A model generated the notes under the pieces. The model was not told the origin of the DNA. It worked only from the letters and a program-made list of their open reading frames with translations, and did no database searches. A stretch of 64,000 nt of DNA from Stictocephala bisonia. Taxonomy: Eukaryota; Arthropoda; Insecta; Hemiptera; Membracidae. Made by a program: the position numbers and the translations under genes. The stretch spans positions 67,501 to 131,500 of the forward strand of contig JAQJVL010000540.1 in assembly GCA_035578905.1 (NCBI GenBank), in the 5' to 3' direction. Below, piece by piece: positions 23,298-35,364 of the stretch; positions within the stretch are counted from its first letter, which is position 1; the number at the start of each line of letters is the position of its first letter.

Positions 23298-23471
23298 TTT
23301 AAATTTTGTTAAATAGTCAGATGTTTTTCATTTATATATTTTTCTAATTGTACAAAATAATAATTTTTATTTACACATAACCTGAAGATGGAAGCTTTGC
23401 TTTCAAAAACGTTTGTGTTACATTAAAAATAAATTTTATATTGGATTTACGATCTATGAATTGTTGTTATC
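23298..23471. repeat. PLE terminal inverted repeat, right arm
   Basis: Partner of 21343-21516. It ends in the same GTTGTTATC outer edge. The hammerhead-like core is degraded here. Confidence 0.9.
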
Positions 23472-24084
23472 TTATACTATTTCAAATATTTGCTCATATA
23501 CGTTTTATTATGAACATTTTGTTTAACTAAATATATAAAGGCAAATTTTCCATTGTTTTTAATAGTTGGGTTTATTAGGAGGGCAATCCTAACCCTGACA
23601 ACACCCGAAAATCGGGCAATATTATACAGTACCAATAGTTATTTCATTATAACACGTATATTGTGTAATCGACATGATTGTTATACGACTATATCGATAC
23701 AAAATCATAATCATGATAAATTAGTGTTGAAAAATAGTGTTACCACGGAAACAAAACTTTGCAATCGCGCATGGTTGCATTTTTATGACAGCCAATCATA
23801 ATATACATATGCATATAATATACATAACTATTATTTCCTCTAATAAGATAACATTTATAAACTTATTGATATCTTTTTAAACTGGCCTATTTAAATGTAT
23901 TACATTTATAATTAATTTAAATACAAAAAATATAAATATTGTCATGATATAAATATTTATAGCTAATTTAATAAATTTCTTTCCAAATGCATTAAGGAAT
24001 CAGTATTATATATGTCCATGTAAACTATGGTTATTTCTCCCAGCAATGGTAAATGATGTCTAAGTAAAGTGCAGAATTAATGAC
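23472..24084. other. AT-rich stretch, nothing recognised
   Basis: The open frame at 23553-23801 has no family features and includes palindromic simple sequence (ATAATCATGAT). Not called as a gene. Confidence 0.35.
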
Positions 24085-24205
24085 TCTTTTCAAATCCGCT
24101 TCATTTCTCAACAAGTCCTTTTGGCTCCAGACCTGAATAGCCCATTGAATGGGACTTTCGACTAAGTCAGTACTAATGAATCCGGGATTGAGTTGAGGCC
24201 GCTAT
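24085..24205 (+). repeat. interspersed repeat, unnamed family, copy 1
   Basis: Aligns loosely with 26070-26185: TCTCAAC, TCCTTTTGG-T-CAG, CTAACTCAGTA-TAA-TAATGA and GGGATTGAGTT against GGGGTTGAATT in the same order. Too short and diverged to classify. Confidence 0.4.
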
Positions 24206-26069
24206 CTACCCAAGACATTAACAGACATCATTAGTCTTTAAGTTCTAATGCATTTAGTTTTTACTTGACATTTTTTTGTTTTCAAATAGTGGTCTTACAT
24301 TAGATTATTAAAAAATAAAATTGGCTTTAAAATATAAAATAATTTTAAAATATGGGCTTTGTTAACTTAAACAAATAACAAATTTAACAGATAATGTATT
24401 GTAACTTTATTTATATACTTTAATTTAATGTGATCTGATAGAGATTATTGTAAAATAACACATATACAGGTATCCTAGTTTTTGAAATGCTAAAAGCTGT
24501 CAAATCCTGTATTATGAGTGTTGAAAGAAGGTTTGGATTTAGGATGTCCAAGAAACAATTACAGAACAAATCTTAATGAAATTAAATTGTTAATGTGGGT
24601 AAACATTTCAACTGACAACTATATATGTAATTGTATATGTTATGTAATTTTAAGATTTAAAAAAACTGCTGTTGAAATGAGAATAATTTTATTGTGATGA
24701 CTATAAATGCCTTAACAGTTGAGAGGGATGAAAAGATGACCGAGGAAATGATTGGTGCCATGAACATGAGAAGAAAGTTGTCGTAACAGAGGTTGGAGTT
24801 GTCATCGGCAAAGGCAAACATCTTTGAAAACCTGTCCCTGCCTTTGAAGTATGACAAGTATAAAATTAACTTGTAAATTGATAGGCCCTGCTAATATAAA
24901 CGTCAGATATAACTTCCTTCTCTCTCCTCAACTATCAAAAAATCATTTCTTATATGAACTTTTAAAATAACTACATTAAAATCCGTAGGTGTCTGTGAAT
25001 ATAATTCCCCACCAATTAAATCTATCCGGAAATAGAGAAATACAAGTATATCTCTACTCATCTCAGACAAGTGGCTACTTATCATTGGAGATGTGAGTTA
25101 CATGTTGTGTTTTATTTGTCGTCGGTAATGTGTTGGTGGACTTGTCCTCTTGGGTAAGTTTGGTAAAGCCCTAGCACAACTTTTGTCCTTTGAAATATTG
25201 TTACCTCCATCTGTACGATTCATATCGTTCTAAAAAACTATCAGAATATTTCAATTTGTCGTTTTCTGATTCTAGATAACATATAATGTATGTCCTATTC
25301 ATACGGGCTTAAAAGAATAAAATCCTATCATAAATAGCTTGTAATATAATTAATATTAGTTAATATCTTAATTTTTAGAATTAACCATATAACGTTAAAA
25401 CCTTATAACCAATTTATAAGGTGTTATTATTAGCATTTTAAACTCATAATAAAACCTTAATGAGAAAGATGAGTTTAAGCCTAATTCTTTCAGTTATTTA
25501 TCAATAATAAAACTGACGTTTTAAATTCCTTCAAAAAATAATAACGAGCACAATAAGCTTGTTTGTGTTATAGACCTAATAAACTCCCAAAATGGTAATA
25601 GTTGGATTAACTTTTAACATTTCCTGACTCAATGTCTTAAGTTATCAGTTGTGTAAATTTTAATTTAAAGAAAGTCAACAGAGAGTTGAATAAGCTTTGG
25701 TTAGGTTCATTGACTGAATAATTAAAAGTTCACCAAAAAACTCGAAAAATAAAAAAATCTCAAGATGCTAGTATGAAAAAAAACTTTGTTTTTGAAAATA
25801 AAATTGGACATCACAAACTCACGTATTTAAAGCATTTTCCAAAAAAATATTACCTGTTTAATTTTAGCATGATACATGCGTGCTTTGTGCAAATACTAAT
25901 ATGTAATTGTAAATATTTATGAATATTATTTAGTAATTTTGTTAATTTAAAATAATAAAATGCGAACAGCGTGTGACCTTCCCGTGTAAATAGCACATAT
26001 TTGTCTTAGTATGTATCAGTAAACGCAATCTGTTTCTGGCATTTGCTCAACGAGAGGGATGTTTGATTG
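24206..26069. other. 1.9 kb AT-rich DNA, nothing recognised
   Basis: Open frames at 24657-24857 and 24903-25085 (minus) show no recognisable motif. They are not called as genes. Confidence 0.35.
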
Positions 26070-26185
26070 ATTACTCATTTCTAATTCACTTTATCTCTCA
26101 ACTTATCCTTTGGTGTCAGGTCAACTAGAGAGCTGAAAGGAACCTCCAACTAACTCAGTAATAATTAATGAAGAAAGGGGTTGAA
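26070..26185 (+). repeat. interspersed repeat, unnamed family, copy 2
   Basis: Counterpart of 24085-24205. It directly precedes the TA/TG microsatellite, which could be its tail. Confidence 0.4.
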
Positions 26186-26222
26186 TTTATCATGCGGTTA
26201 GTTTTGGTCAAAAAGAGAATTT

Positions 26223-27415
<1,193 letters not shown>

Positions 27416-27417
27416 AT

Positions 27418-28740
27418 AGGTGAGAATTACCACCCAATAGCAATAGTCCCTATAATTAGTAAAGTAATTGAATCATATATAATGGACCAATTACATTGTT
27501 ATTTTGAAAGAAATCAGTTGATATATGCACATCAATATGGGTTCAGACCTAAATGTTCTACTTCAATGGCTGTGGAAAGTTTGGTTGATGTTATCATAAA
27601 AGGTTTCGAAGATAAGGTTAGTTATAGGATCTATCTTGATAGATCTATGCAAGGCCTTTAATTCTGTTTCACATACTATTTTGTGTAAGAAACTTGAATA
27701 CTATGGAGTTTGAGGCAAGGAACTAAGTCTAATTGAAAGTTACTTATTAACAGTAAATAGAGAGTAAATAGAGACTTGTCGGTCTCAGATCTAAAAATCT
27801 GAGACCGACAAGTCATCAGATTACTTAGATGTCATTGCTGGTCTGCCACAGGGTTCAGTCCTTGGCCCTTTCCTATTTCTAATATTCATAAATGACTTTA
27901 GCTGTAATATACCAACCTCATTAGTATTATTTGCAGATGACACAACCTTAATTTGTTCCGATAATAGTGTTTCTAAAGTTAATTTTCATCTCACTTAAAG
28001 CTTGGAGTCAGCAAAATTATGGTACTGTGTCAATAATCTAATAATCAATAATAACAAAACTGTACGTATTATTTTCTCTTTAAAAAAACATTTAGATCAT
28101 ACTAATGAATCTTTGTTCAAACCTGTTAAACTTCTGGGTATTACCTTGGACAGTAAACTCAGTTGGAATATCCATATTGAACATGTTTGCAAGAAATTGT
28201 CAAGAGTAATATATCTTTTGAGAAAGCTGAAATACTGTGTAAATTCAAACACACTCTTATTGGCTTATTTTGGTTTTTTTTCATGTTAATTTGTGCTATG
28301 GGATCCATCTTTGGGGAAATTCCAGTTCTGCTCATAACATTTTTTTGTGGCAAAAAAAGGCTGTGAGAATTATAGGTGGTTTAACCTCACGTGAGTCCTG
28401 TAGGGAAAGTTTTTATATTTTTAATATAATGACTGTAGCTAGTATTTATATTTTTAGTAACATGATTTCTGTTAGAGAAAATATTGGTAAATTTAAAAAT
28501 AACAGCCAAATACATGATACCAGGAAAAAGCATAACTTATTTATACCTAATGTTAGATTGGAAAAGTCATTAAAGAGTTTTAATTACCAACAGGTAAAAT
28601 TATTTAATAAATTACCTTTAAACATAAGGTCACTGCCTGTAAAGAAATTTAAGATAACATTGTCAAGATGGCTTAAATCTAAATCTTTTTACTCAATAGA
28701 TGAATATCTGGATTGTTCTATGTATGACTTAGTTCCATAA
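27418..28740 (+). pseudogene. LINE reverse transcriptase and C-terminal region
   Basis: In order: ENYHPIAIVPIISKVIES (27420-27475), HQYGFRPKCSTSMAVESL (27530-27585), motif A DLCKAFNSVSH with the key Asp kept (about 27640-27675), motif B AGLPQGSVLGPFLFLIFIND (27838-27897), motif C FADD intact (about 27930-27941), LLGITLDSKLSWNIHIEHV (28130-28187), then LCYGIHLWG (28290-28316), KAVRIIGG and a C-terminal segment ending at 28740. Breaks: a frameshift before motif A, a stop near 27710, the hairpin insertion, a stop near 27999 and a frameshift near 28270. It is dead, although its catalytic box is intact. Confidence 0.88.
27774..27813. repeat. perfect 17-bp hairpin inside the LINE
   Basis: Arms 27774-27790 and 27797-27813 are exact reverse complements around CTAAAA. 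The right arm continues in the LINE reading frame into SSDYLDVIAGLPQGS, while the left arm does not fit the protein. The left arm is therefore the inserted, inverted copy. Confidence 0.9.
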
Positions 28741-28850
28741 TTTTTTATTCTTATTATATTATATTATATTTTACTTTTATTTATATTCAATATGACGATG
28801 CCTATTGTAATTGTAAATTACTTAATGGAAAATAAATCATTTGAATTTTA

Positions 28851-31197
28851 ATTAGGTAGGATTTAATAACCGTTTCTTATAAAACTATTACTATACTGAA
28901 CTGTTACAATGTTTGTACTTACTAGGTTACACTTTAATTTAGAAATATATATTTTTGAACACCACACGTTATATAAATTGTATTATTTTCCTTAAGCGCT
29001 TTGCTTCATTCATGATTAATAAATATAAGACAATTTAATATGTGATAGTAATCAAATTTCTATATTCTGCAGCAAACCTTGGATAAATAGATAGTTTACA
29101 TCATTTAGCCTGATAAAAATAATGTTTACCTTTAGAAAATAAAATAAAAAAAACTTCTTTTATGCTGCTGAATAATTAGTTAATACTCATTAAAATTTCC
29201 ATTCTGATAAATAAGACCTTTATTTAAGCAAATAATTCACTAAAAATATCAGTTCAATGCGTGCTATTTGGAATATTACTATTAGAAGAAATCGTATCCT
29301 GTTCTAATAGTGTACATAATGTAAAATACTAGTTAATATTTAGAATCAGCTCCTTCTGCTAATTTATTCCTTACAGTTCCAAAATCTTGTGATTTCCAAA
29401 ACAACTATAGAAATTCAAATAAGTTCTAAAAGAAACTGTAGTTTTAGTATGAGTGTTTATGAATGGCTGAAGTCCAAATAAAACTTGGCGTCTTTTCAAA
29501 TATAGAGAACCACTTTGTATACGTCATACTTAAACTACTTAACAAGTTATGCTATTCTGGTGTTGGATAATAAACATCTGGTGTAGATGTTTGCTTTACT
29601 AAAGAATTAACGTGGTAAAATACTTTATGCTATTTATGCTTTTAGGATGTTTACCAACCGTGAGGATTTTCATTTTAATTTAAACCCTAAGAGTAAATTG
29701 TTTAAATCTATTGATAGTTAGAAAATTTCATAAACTTCGTGAAAGTTAATGAATTTAATATTGCTAATATTGAGCATTATAAATATGTAATAGATAGTTT
29801 TAATGTCTATGATAAGACAATTTCTGATGTTGTACACATCATTTTATATGTTTTGTAACAGATATTTATAAATTATTAAAATGATCTAAGAAGGCCCCTT
29901 CTTAAAATGTACTATCGTATGTGTTACCATCAAACTAAAATAATTGCACTTTCACTGTTTCTCTTCCCCAAAATTTACATATTCATTAAGAACGCATAAT
30001 TGGGCACGGAAACACATCGTTATAGTTATTATATATATATATATTCTGTCTTTTAAGAAATTTAATAAAATATATAATTTTAAAAAGAATAATACATTTG
30101 TATGCACAGTGATTAATAATAAAAATGTACTTACATTTTTAAATATATCAATAATAAAGATAATTGTGTATCGTATTTATATATTTCAAACTTGGTCGAC
30201 CACGGAATGGGCCCTGTACTAAAAATAGTAAATTTTTATATTAATTATCTTCAATGTTTGAATAATTTATTTATTCAAACACTGATAGTAAATAACACTT
30301 AGGTCTATTGAAATTTGTTAAATCAAGCTCAAAATCCGTTCTATCGTGTAGTTGGTTTATTACATAGATCTTACAGGTGTATGGCAAGTTGTGTTAATAT
30401 AGAAAAGTAAATAAAGACTTCTACAACGTGATGCGTGATTGGTAGAACCAGGCTCCACCGGTCACAGCATCATGCAGATGATTTGTTAAGTGAATACAAA
30501 CACATCTTGTGATTACAGAAACGTAATTTATTTTAACAAGCTGACATTCTATTGGTTTATCGTGGATATCATTTGCAACACAATCACGTTCTGTTATTAC
30601 ATATAAGTAATTACTTCACATAGCATGAAATTTGATTGGTCAACTCAATTTCATCGCTGCTATCGCTTACTTATTTTTTTTAGCCATACTATTTTTCAGT
30701 GTACACAATTAGATACATTTCATTTAAATCATAAAACACCTATTAAAAAGTGATATGTTTATATGTTGTTCAATTTAACTAAAAAAAAAAAAAAAATAAT
30801 GATACAATTATTTTTTTCATGTAATTATTAAATGTTTACATATATTTATACCTCAGCCATTTTTAAACAGGGTGAACATAAATGCTACACTATTTTGCAT
30901 TTTAAATTTTATTAAATAATAAAAAAACATATATTACATCTAACTCAATAAATGTTATGTTTGCTCAACATTGGCATTCTATGTAAGACAATTTGATTGG
31001 ATTTTTGTCACTTTTTAATACATATAAATCCAATTGTACTTATTTACTTATTTTATAAGATTTTTTTCGCTATATGCTAGTTGATTTCATAATTTAGCTA
31101 GGTGTTAAATGATGAGGGGAACTTCTAATTAACTCCCATCGTAGAGACTAGTTTAAATAATGAACAACCAAACAATAATATTTCAGATTGGTATGTA

Positions 31198-31200
<3 letters not shown>
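28851..31200. other. 2.3 kb AT-rich DNA, nothing recognised
   Basis: Short poly-A near 30780-30796. The open frame at 29944-30222 is of low complexity and unrecognised. No gene called. Confidence 0.4.

Positions 31201-31266
<66 letters not shown>
31201..31266. repeat. (AT)33 microsatellite
   Basis: Uninterrupted AT dinucleotide run. Confidence 0.97.
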
Positions 31267-31268
<2 letters not shown>

Positions 31269-31969
31269 CAAGAATGTGATATTTTCACATGGAATATTAA
31301 CTACTAAAATATTTAATATTTACAGTTAATAACATTCTTTATGAGGGCTTTTTTTCAAACCAACTGATTTCCCATACATAACGTAAAATATAATTTCTGT
31401 TTCTATGAATCTAGTTCTAAAAGAATACAGGTAAATAAAATTTTAGGCCTGACCAAAATATGTTTTACAACAAAATAGAATTCTCATAATTACGTTTCAA
31501 AAGTTAAGTAAATGTTATGTGTCATGAGGGGCGTACAAAATTCCCGCACCTTAGTTAGTATTTTTTGTATTATTTAAAGTGTATTCGTAGAATACACTGG
31601 GTAGCACAGTTTGTCGTGTACAAGCTAAAGATATCTCCAATAATCGTAATTAAAATAAGGTTCATAACAAAACAGTTATTTAGAGACTATTACAGCCAAT
31701 TTTAAGCCAGAAAATAACGTTCATTTTATGACGTTAAACAAACATTAACTGGTTTGCTGAACCACACCAACGACCGCCGCGCCGCAACACCAAGACACAG
31801 AGACTGAGCAAACTTAACACAAGAATATTTAGGCAATGCAACAGATATCTCATCTGTACTACGGCACTGTGCGATTAATAATTACATAGTATGAAAGCTA
31901 CGATTGGCTACAAATAAATTATATATCTAATATAATGATAATGACAACAACAATAATATCGATCGTTGT
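31267..31969. other. unique DNA with a small GC-rich patch
   Basis: Contains AGTGTATTC-GTA-GAATACACT (a 9-bp-arm palindrome near 31580) and a short GC-rich patch around 31765-31800 (CGACCGCCGCGCCGCAACAC). The motif GGGGCGTACAAAATTCCCGC near 31530 recalls transposon termini, but I found no partner end. Confidence 0.35.
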
Positions 31970-31975
31970 CAAATT

Positions 31976-32737
31976 CCAAATTTCAATTTAGCCAGCTCAT
32001 ATTGCCGTCAACTCTCCAAAGGAGGAGGTGACGCAATTTTCGTGAAACAAAATTATGCTTTCGACACGCTCATTCTCAATGAGGCGATCGAAAAAGATTT
32101 CGAAGCAGTCGGTATCAAATTTCACACACAAAATTCAAAAATAGGCATAATCGGCATATACAGATCTCCCAGTGGAAATGAAGGTTTATTTTTCTCAAAA
32201 CTCCAATCATTACTAATGCACCTATTAGCACATAAACAGAATTATGTGCTGATGGGTGACTTTAACATTGACGCGTTGGTCGACAATTCTCCAATCACCA
32301 AAAGATTGATCAACCTGCTAAGAACGTTCGGCCTGGAGTTGTTAATAAATACACCATCGCGGGTGTCGGCAACAACTCGAACAGCGATCGACAACGTCAT
32401 CACCAATCTCTCAGGTGTCGCAGTTTACGTGGTCAATACAGTGATTTCCGACCACTACGGCCAAGAGGCTGTAATTAGTGGGGATGCAATTGTAAGGCAG
32501 CCCAAAATTACCAAAACAATAAGAGACACAAGGCCAAGTAATATCGCCCTCCTCAACGCTTCCCTTTCTAAAGAAAAGTGGAAATGTTTCAATTCATCAC
32601 AGTCAGTTGAAAATAATTTTAAATATTTTTCAGACTGCCTGAATTTTTACTTAAATACATTTTGTCCTACTAAAACAATCAATGCTTTACCAAAAAAGAA
32701 AAATAACAAATGCATAACTAAAGAATTTCGGTTTTGA
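31976..32737 (+). pseudogene. LINE APE-type endonuclease domain (N-terminally truncated)
   Basis: Apurinic-like endonuclease that nicks the target for reverse transcription. Visible motifs: IGIIGIYRSPSG (32137-32173), the metal/catalytic block MGDFNID (32252-32272), TAIDNVITNL (32380-32412) and the C-terminal SDH (about 32448-32457), where the final catalytic His is kept. The N-terminal catalytic Asn and Glu blocks are missing because of 5' truncation. A basic linker (KTIRDTRPSN, then ALPKKKNNK) leads towards RT, and the frame shifts near 32730. Any ATG in it is internal, so no true start exists here. Confidence 0.9.
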
Positions 32738-34062
32738 GAGAAAAACTCAAATTTTACTCCAAAATTTACAAAACAAATAAAAATCAAAATTTCAAATTGT
32801 TTTACCAAAATTACAAAAGAATTTACAGAAAGGTTATCCAAGCTGCAAAATCGTATAATGTATCCAAAGCAATCATTTTATCTAAAAATGTTCCCAAAAC
32901 TGTGTGGGACATCATAAACAATAAGCAAATAGAACGGAAACAAATTAAAGTTAAAGTTGGGGAAAGACTTGTGGACGATTCGACGGATATGGCAAACGAG
33001 TTTAATAGATTCTTCGCGTCTGTTGCTTTTGAGCTCGGCGCCTGTCATTTACCTCCACAAGAAACCTCTATGCGTATACAGAGCCCAGTTACATCAATGG
33101 TACTGGCTCCGGTAGTTGAGGAAGAGGTCGAGAAAATTATTCAGCAGCTCCCAGCCAAAAACTCAAACTCCATGTGGCTCACTAAAAAGTTTGCGAAACA
33201 GATCATTACACCATTGACGCAATTGATGAATTCATCTTTAGAAGATGGAGTTTTTTCCTCACTCCTTAAAGTTGCAAAAGTATGTCCAATTTTAAAGAAA
33301 AACGATCCTTATTCCATAAATAATTACAGGCCTGTCTCAATTTTGCCAGTTTTAAGCAAAGTATTCGAAAAACTCTTTTTAATTAGAATGGTGCAGTTTC
33401 TAAACAGACACAACCTTCTCTCTGACAACCAATTTGGTTTCAGAAAAAACAAATCGACGGTAGACGCTGTTGTGAGTCTAGTTGAAAAGGTTGTTGAGGG
33501 ATTAGAAGATTGAGATTACACATTTAGTGTATTTCTCGACTTGTCAAAAGCTTTCGATTGTGTTGACCACTCTAGGCTGCTTGACAAACTTGAATTTTAT
33601 GGTATAAGAGGAGCGCCGCTCAAGTGGCTTCACTCTTTTCTGAACAACCAATTCCAAGTTGTCCAAATTTCAGACAAATTCTCTGAACCAATAGATCTGA
33701 GATACGGAGTTCCTCAGGGATCAATACTCAGCCCGATTCTTTTTCTCATCTATGTCAACGACATAGGGTCATCGCTGATGCATGGGCAACTCATTCAGTA
33801 CGCAAATGACATGACCCTTTTATTCAGAATCAAATTAACACCGATCCTTCAACAACAAGCTTTTTTTCATTTAAACAATTGTGTCCAATATTTCAAAAGT
33901 CTCAATCTTGAAGTAAACCCCTCAAAATGTAATGTTTTGTCATTTTCGTTGCGACCATATGATGACATGGAGAGACCACTCATTTGGCTGGTAGATAAAC
34001 GGTTAGATGAGACTGTTAGTTCAAAATTCTTGGGAATACACCTGGATCGAGGGTTGACCTGA
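32734..34062 (+). pseudogene. LINE reverse transcriptase with two TGG-to-TGA stops and YAND active site
   Basis: Linker (WDIINNKQ, ANEFNRFFASVA near 32990) leads into RT: INNYRPVSILPVLSKVFEKL (33318-33377), NQFGFRKNKSTVDAV (33427-33471), motif A FLDLSKAFDCVDH (about 33532-33570), motif B YGVPQGSILSPILFLIYVND (33703-33762), motif C YANDM (33799-33813), then FLGIHLDRGLT. A TGA at 33511-33513 interrupts one continuous frame, and a second TGA ends it at 34060-34062. At both sites the family normally has Trp, so each is a G-to-A change. The first motif C Asp is replaced by Asn (33805-33807), which should abolish polymerisation. Confidence 0.92.
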
Positions 34063-34640
34063 AATTCGCACATGGACCATATTTGCTCCAAATTGTCCTC
34101 AGGCATTTATGTTTTGAGAACGTTAGCAAAATTCTGCCCAATTTAAGTTCTAATGACGACGTATTACGGTCTGATTTATCCCCATCTCACCTATGGTGTG
34201 GTGCTGTGGGGAGCTTCTGCAAACAATCAGTTTAGCAGAGCATTTAAATTGCAAAAACAAGTGGTTCGCACTGTTGCACAATTAAAGTTCAGAGAAACCT
34301 GCAAAGAAACATTCAAACATTGCAACTGTTGACATTGCCTAGCCTTTACATACTGGAGACAACCCTATTTAGCATATCCAAAAGCGTTATGACAAGTGGC
34401 CGGGACATACATACACACGACCCAAGAGGCAGAAACAACTACCGAACTGGGAATCACAGGACGGTAGTCCACGAACGCTTGCCCTCACACGCAGGTGTTC
34501 GTTTTGTCAACAAGTTGCCGGATTCAATTAAGAATGCCCCAACGCTCAAGGCGTTAAAAACTCGTCTCAAACGCTGTTTAGCGTCTCATGCATTTTATAG
34601 TGTGGACGAGTTTATGGCATACAACTGGGAGACCACATAA
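34063..34640 (+). pseudogene. LINE C-terminal region
   Basis: Continues the preceding frame past the TGA with NSHMDHICSKLSSGIYVLRT, then a TAA near 34144 and LIYPHLTYGVVLWGASANN (about 34170-34225), the standard post-thumb block. A frameshift near 34310-34320 moves the remainder (RFVNKLPDSIKNAPTLKALK, 34498-34558, and the HAFYSVDEF end) into another frame that stops at 34640. The same C-terminal layout (FNKLPLNIRSLP ... SFYSIDEY) ends the LINE at 28.7 kb. Confidence 0.88.
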
Positions 34641-34826
34641 TCAGAAGACTGACAACCGGTGTCGGAAGTGGGGATTTGGTATGAGTGACTATGAGTGCAA
34701 CCGTAAATTATGTATGTTTTGACAGAGGCTTTTATGTGGGATGTATGTTTTAGATTTTTATATAGGGATGACGTTTGCTATACATTTTTGTAATGTCATT
34801 GCAAATAAATGTTTGATTTGAAAAAA

Positions 34827-35053
34827 ACATGTTCTGTTTTATAATGAAAATGCTAAAAAAGTAAACTGCAATTTATGTGCATGACAACAGAATTAAATAT
34901 AATAACTTCTTTTCATGTTTGATAATTAGCAAATACTACTATTTATTAATTAATATACAATTTACTCTATGTCGAGTAAACACATTTCCTATAAGGTATA
35001 TAACACACTTCATATGTTTTTATGTTCTTGTATTCTCTTTTTTAGTGGTCTAA
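34827..35053. other. spacer between LINE and endonuclease remnant
   Basis: AT-rich. A pyrimidine tract ending TCTTTTTTAG at about 35046 looks like a splice acceptor but precedes an in-frame stop. Confidence 0.35.
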
Positions 35054-35364
35054 ATGTTTAGCAAAAATAATTTAAATCACATTGACAGGGAATCTTTTAA
35101 GAAGAGAATTAAAAAAGACAATGAATTAAACAAAGAATACAAGAACATAAAAACAGATGAAAATCAATTGGAAAACTATTCTAAACTTTCAGATCATGTT
35201 TTGGCAGGAGAGCATAAGGTGCAATGGACAGCAGCAAGTATAGTATACAAAGAAAGTAAGTGGAAAGAAAAAAAATAAAAGAAGCAGCATGTATGGATGT
35301 AGAAAGTTGCATTTCGCAACCTAGTGCCACCTTATGCCCAATATACTTGCCTATTATTAAATAA
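35054..35364 (+). pseudogene. GIY-YIG-like endonuclease C-terminal remnant, frameshifted
   Basis: The first frame reads SDHVLAGEHKVQWTAASIVY then KESKWKEKK. At the 8-A run near 35267-35275 a one-base shift lets the sequence continue as KIKEAACMDVESCISQPSAT and LCPIYLPIIK, ending at a TAA (35362-35364). The pattern H..W....I...E..W..RKIKEA resembles the C-terminal half of GIY-YIG domains in Penelope-like elements, with the Glu in KIKEA as the probable catalytic residue. The GIY and YIG motifs are absent. No RT is next to it, and it does not resemble the PLE at 21-23 kb in detail. It could alternatively be an exon of an unknown gene. Confidence 0.5.

Larger units (their letters stand above)
21343..23471 (-). 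mobile_element. Penelope-like retroelement (PLE), nearly full length but dead
   Basis: A 2.1-kb element with 174-bp terminal inverted repeats (21343-21516 and 23298-23471), enclosing on the minus strand a Penelope-type reverse transcriptase followed by a GIY-YIG endonuclease. This RT then GIY-YIG order, with repeated termini that may be direct or inverted, is characteristic of EN+ PLEs. Frameshifts inside the RT and between RT and endonuclease make it nonfunctional, yet its termini are still very alike, so it is a moderately young copy. The 5' part of the reading frame, before the DKGN motif, appears shortened by the right terminal repeat. Confidence 0.92.
27416..28850 (+). mobile_element. 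5'-truncated jockey/CR1-type LINE
   Basis: Begins abruptly in the RT fingers (NYHPIAIVPIISKVIESYI) and runs to the end of the ORF (28740), followed by a short AT-rich 3' UTR with AATAAA near 28831. 5' truncation is usual for LINE copies. Inside the coding part a 17-bp inverted duplication (27774-27813) and several frameshifts have accumulated. No long poly(A) is visible. Confidence 0.88.
31970..34826 (+). mobile_element. jockey/CR1-type LINE with endonuclease and RT, 5'-truncated
   Basis: Starts inside the APE endonuclease (SSYCRQLSKGGGDAIFV) and runs through RT to the C-terminal region (34640), followed by a 3' UTR ending in AATAAATG and a short A-tract at about 34820-34826. It is GC-richer than its surroundings, as expected for a foreign coding element. 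It is the best-preserved LINE in the window but is broken by frameshifts and stops. Its sequence differs clearly from the LINE at 27.4 kb, so they are separate families or subfamilies. Confidence 0.93.

Noticed and set aside
31530..31970. Mariner-type transposon from GGGGCGTACAAAATTCCCGC
   Set aside because: No matching inverted terminus, TA duplication or transposase frame was found.
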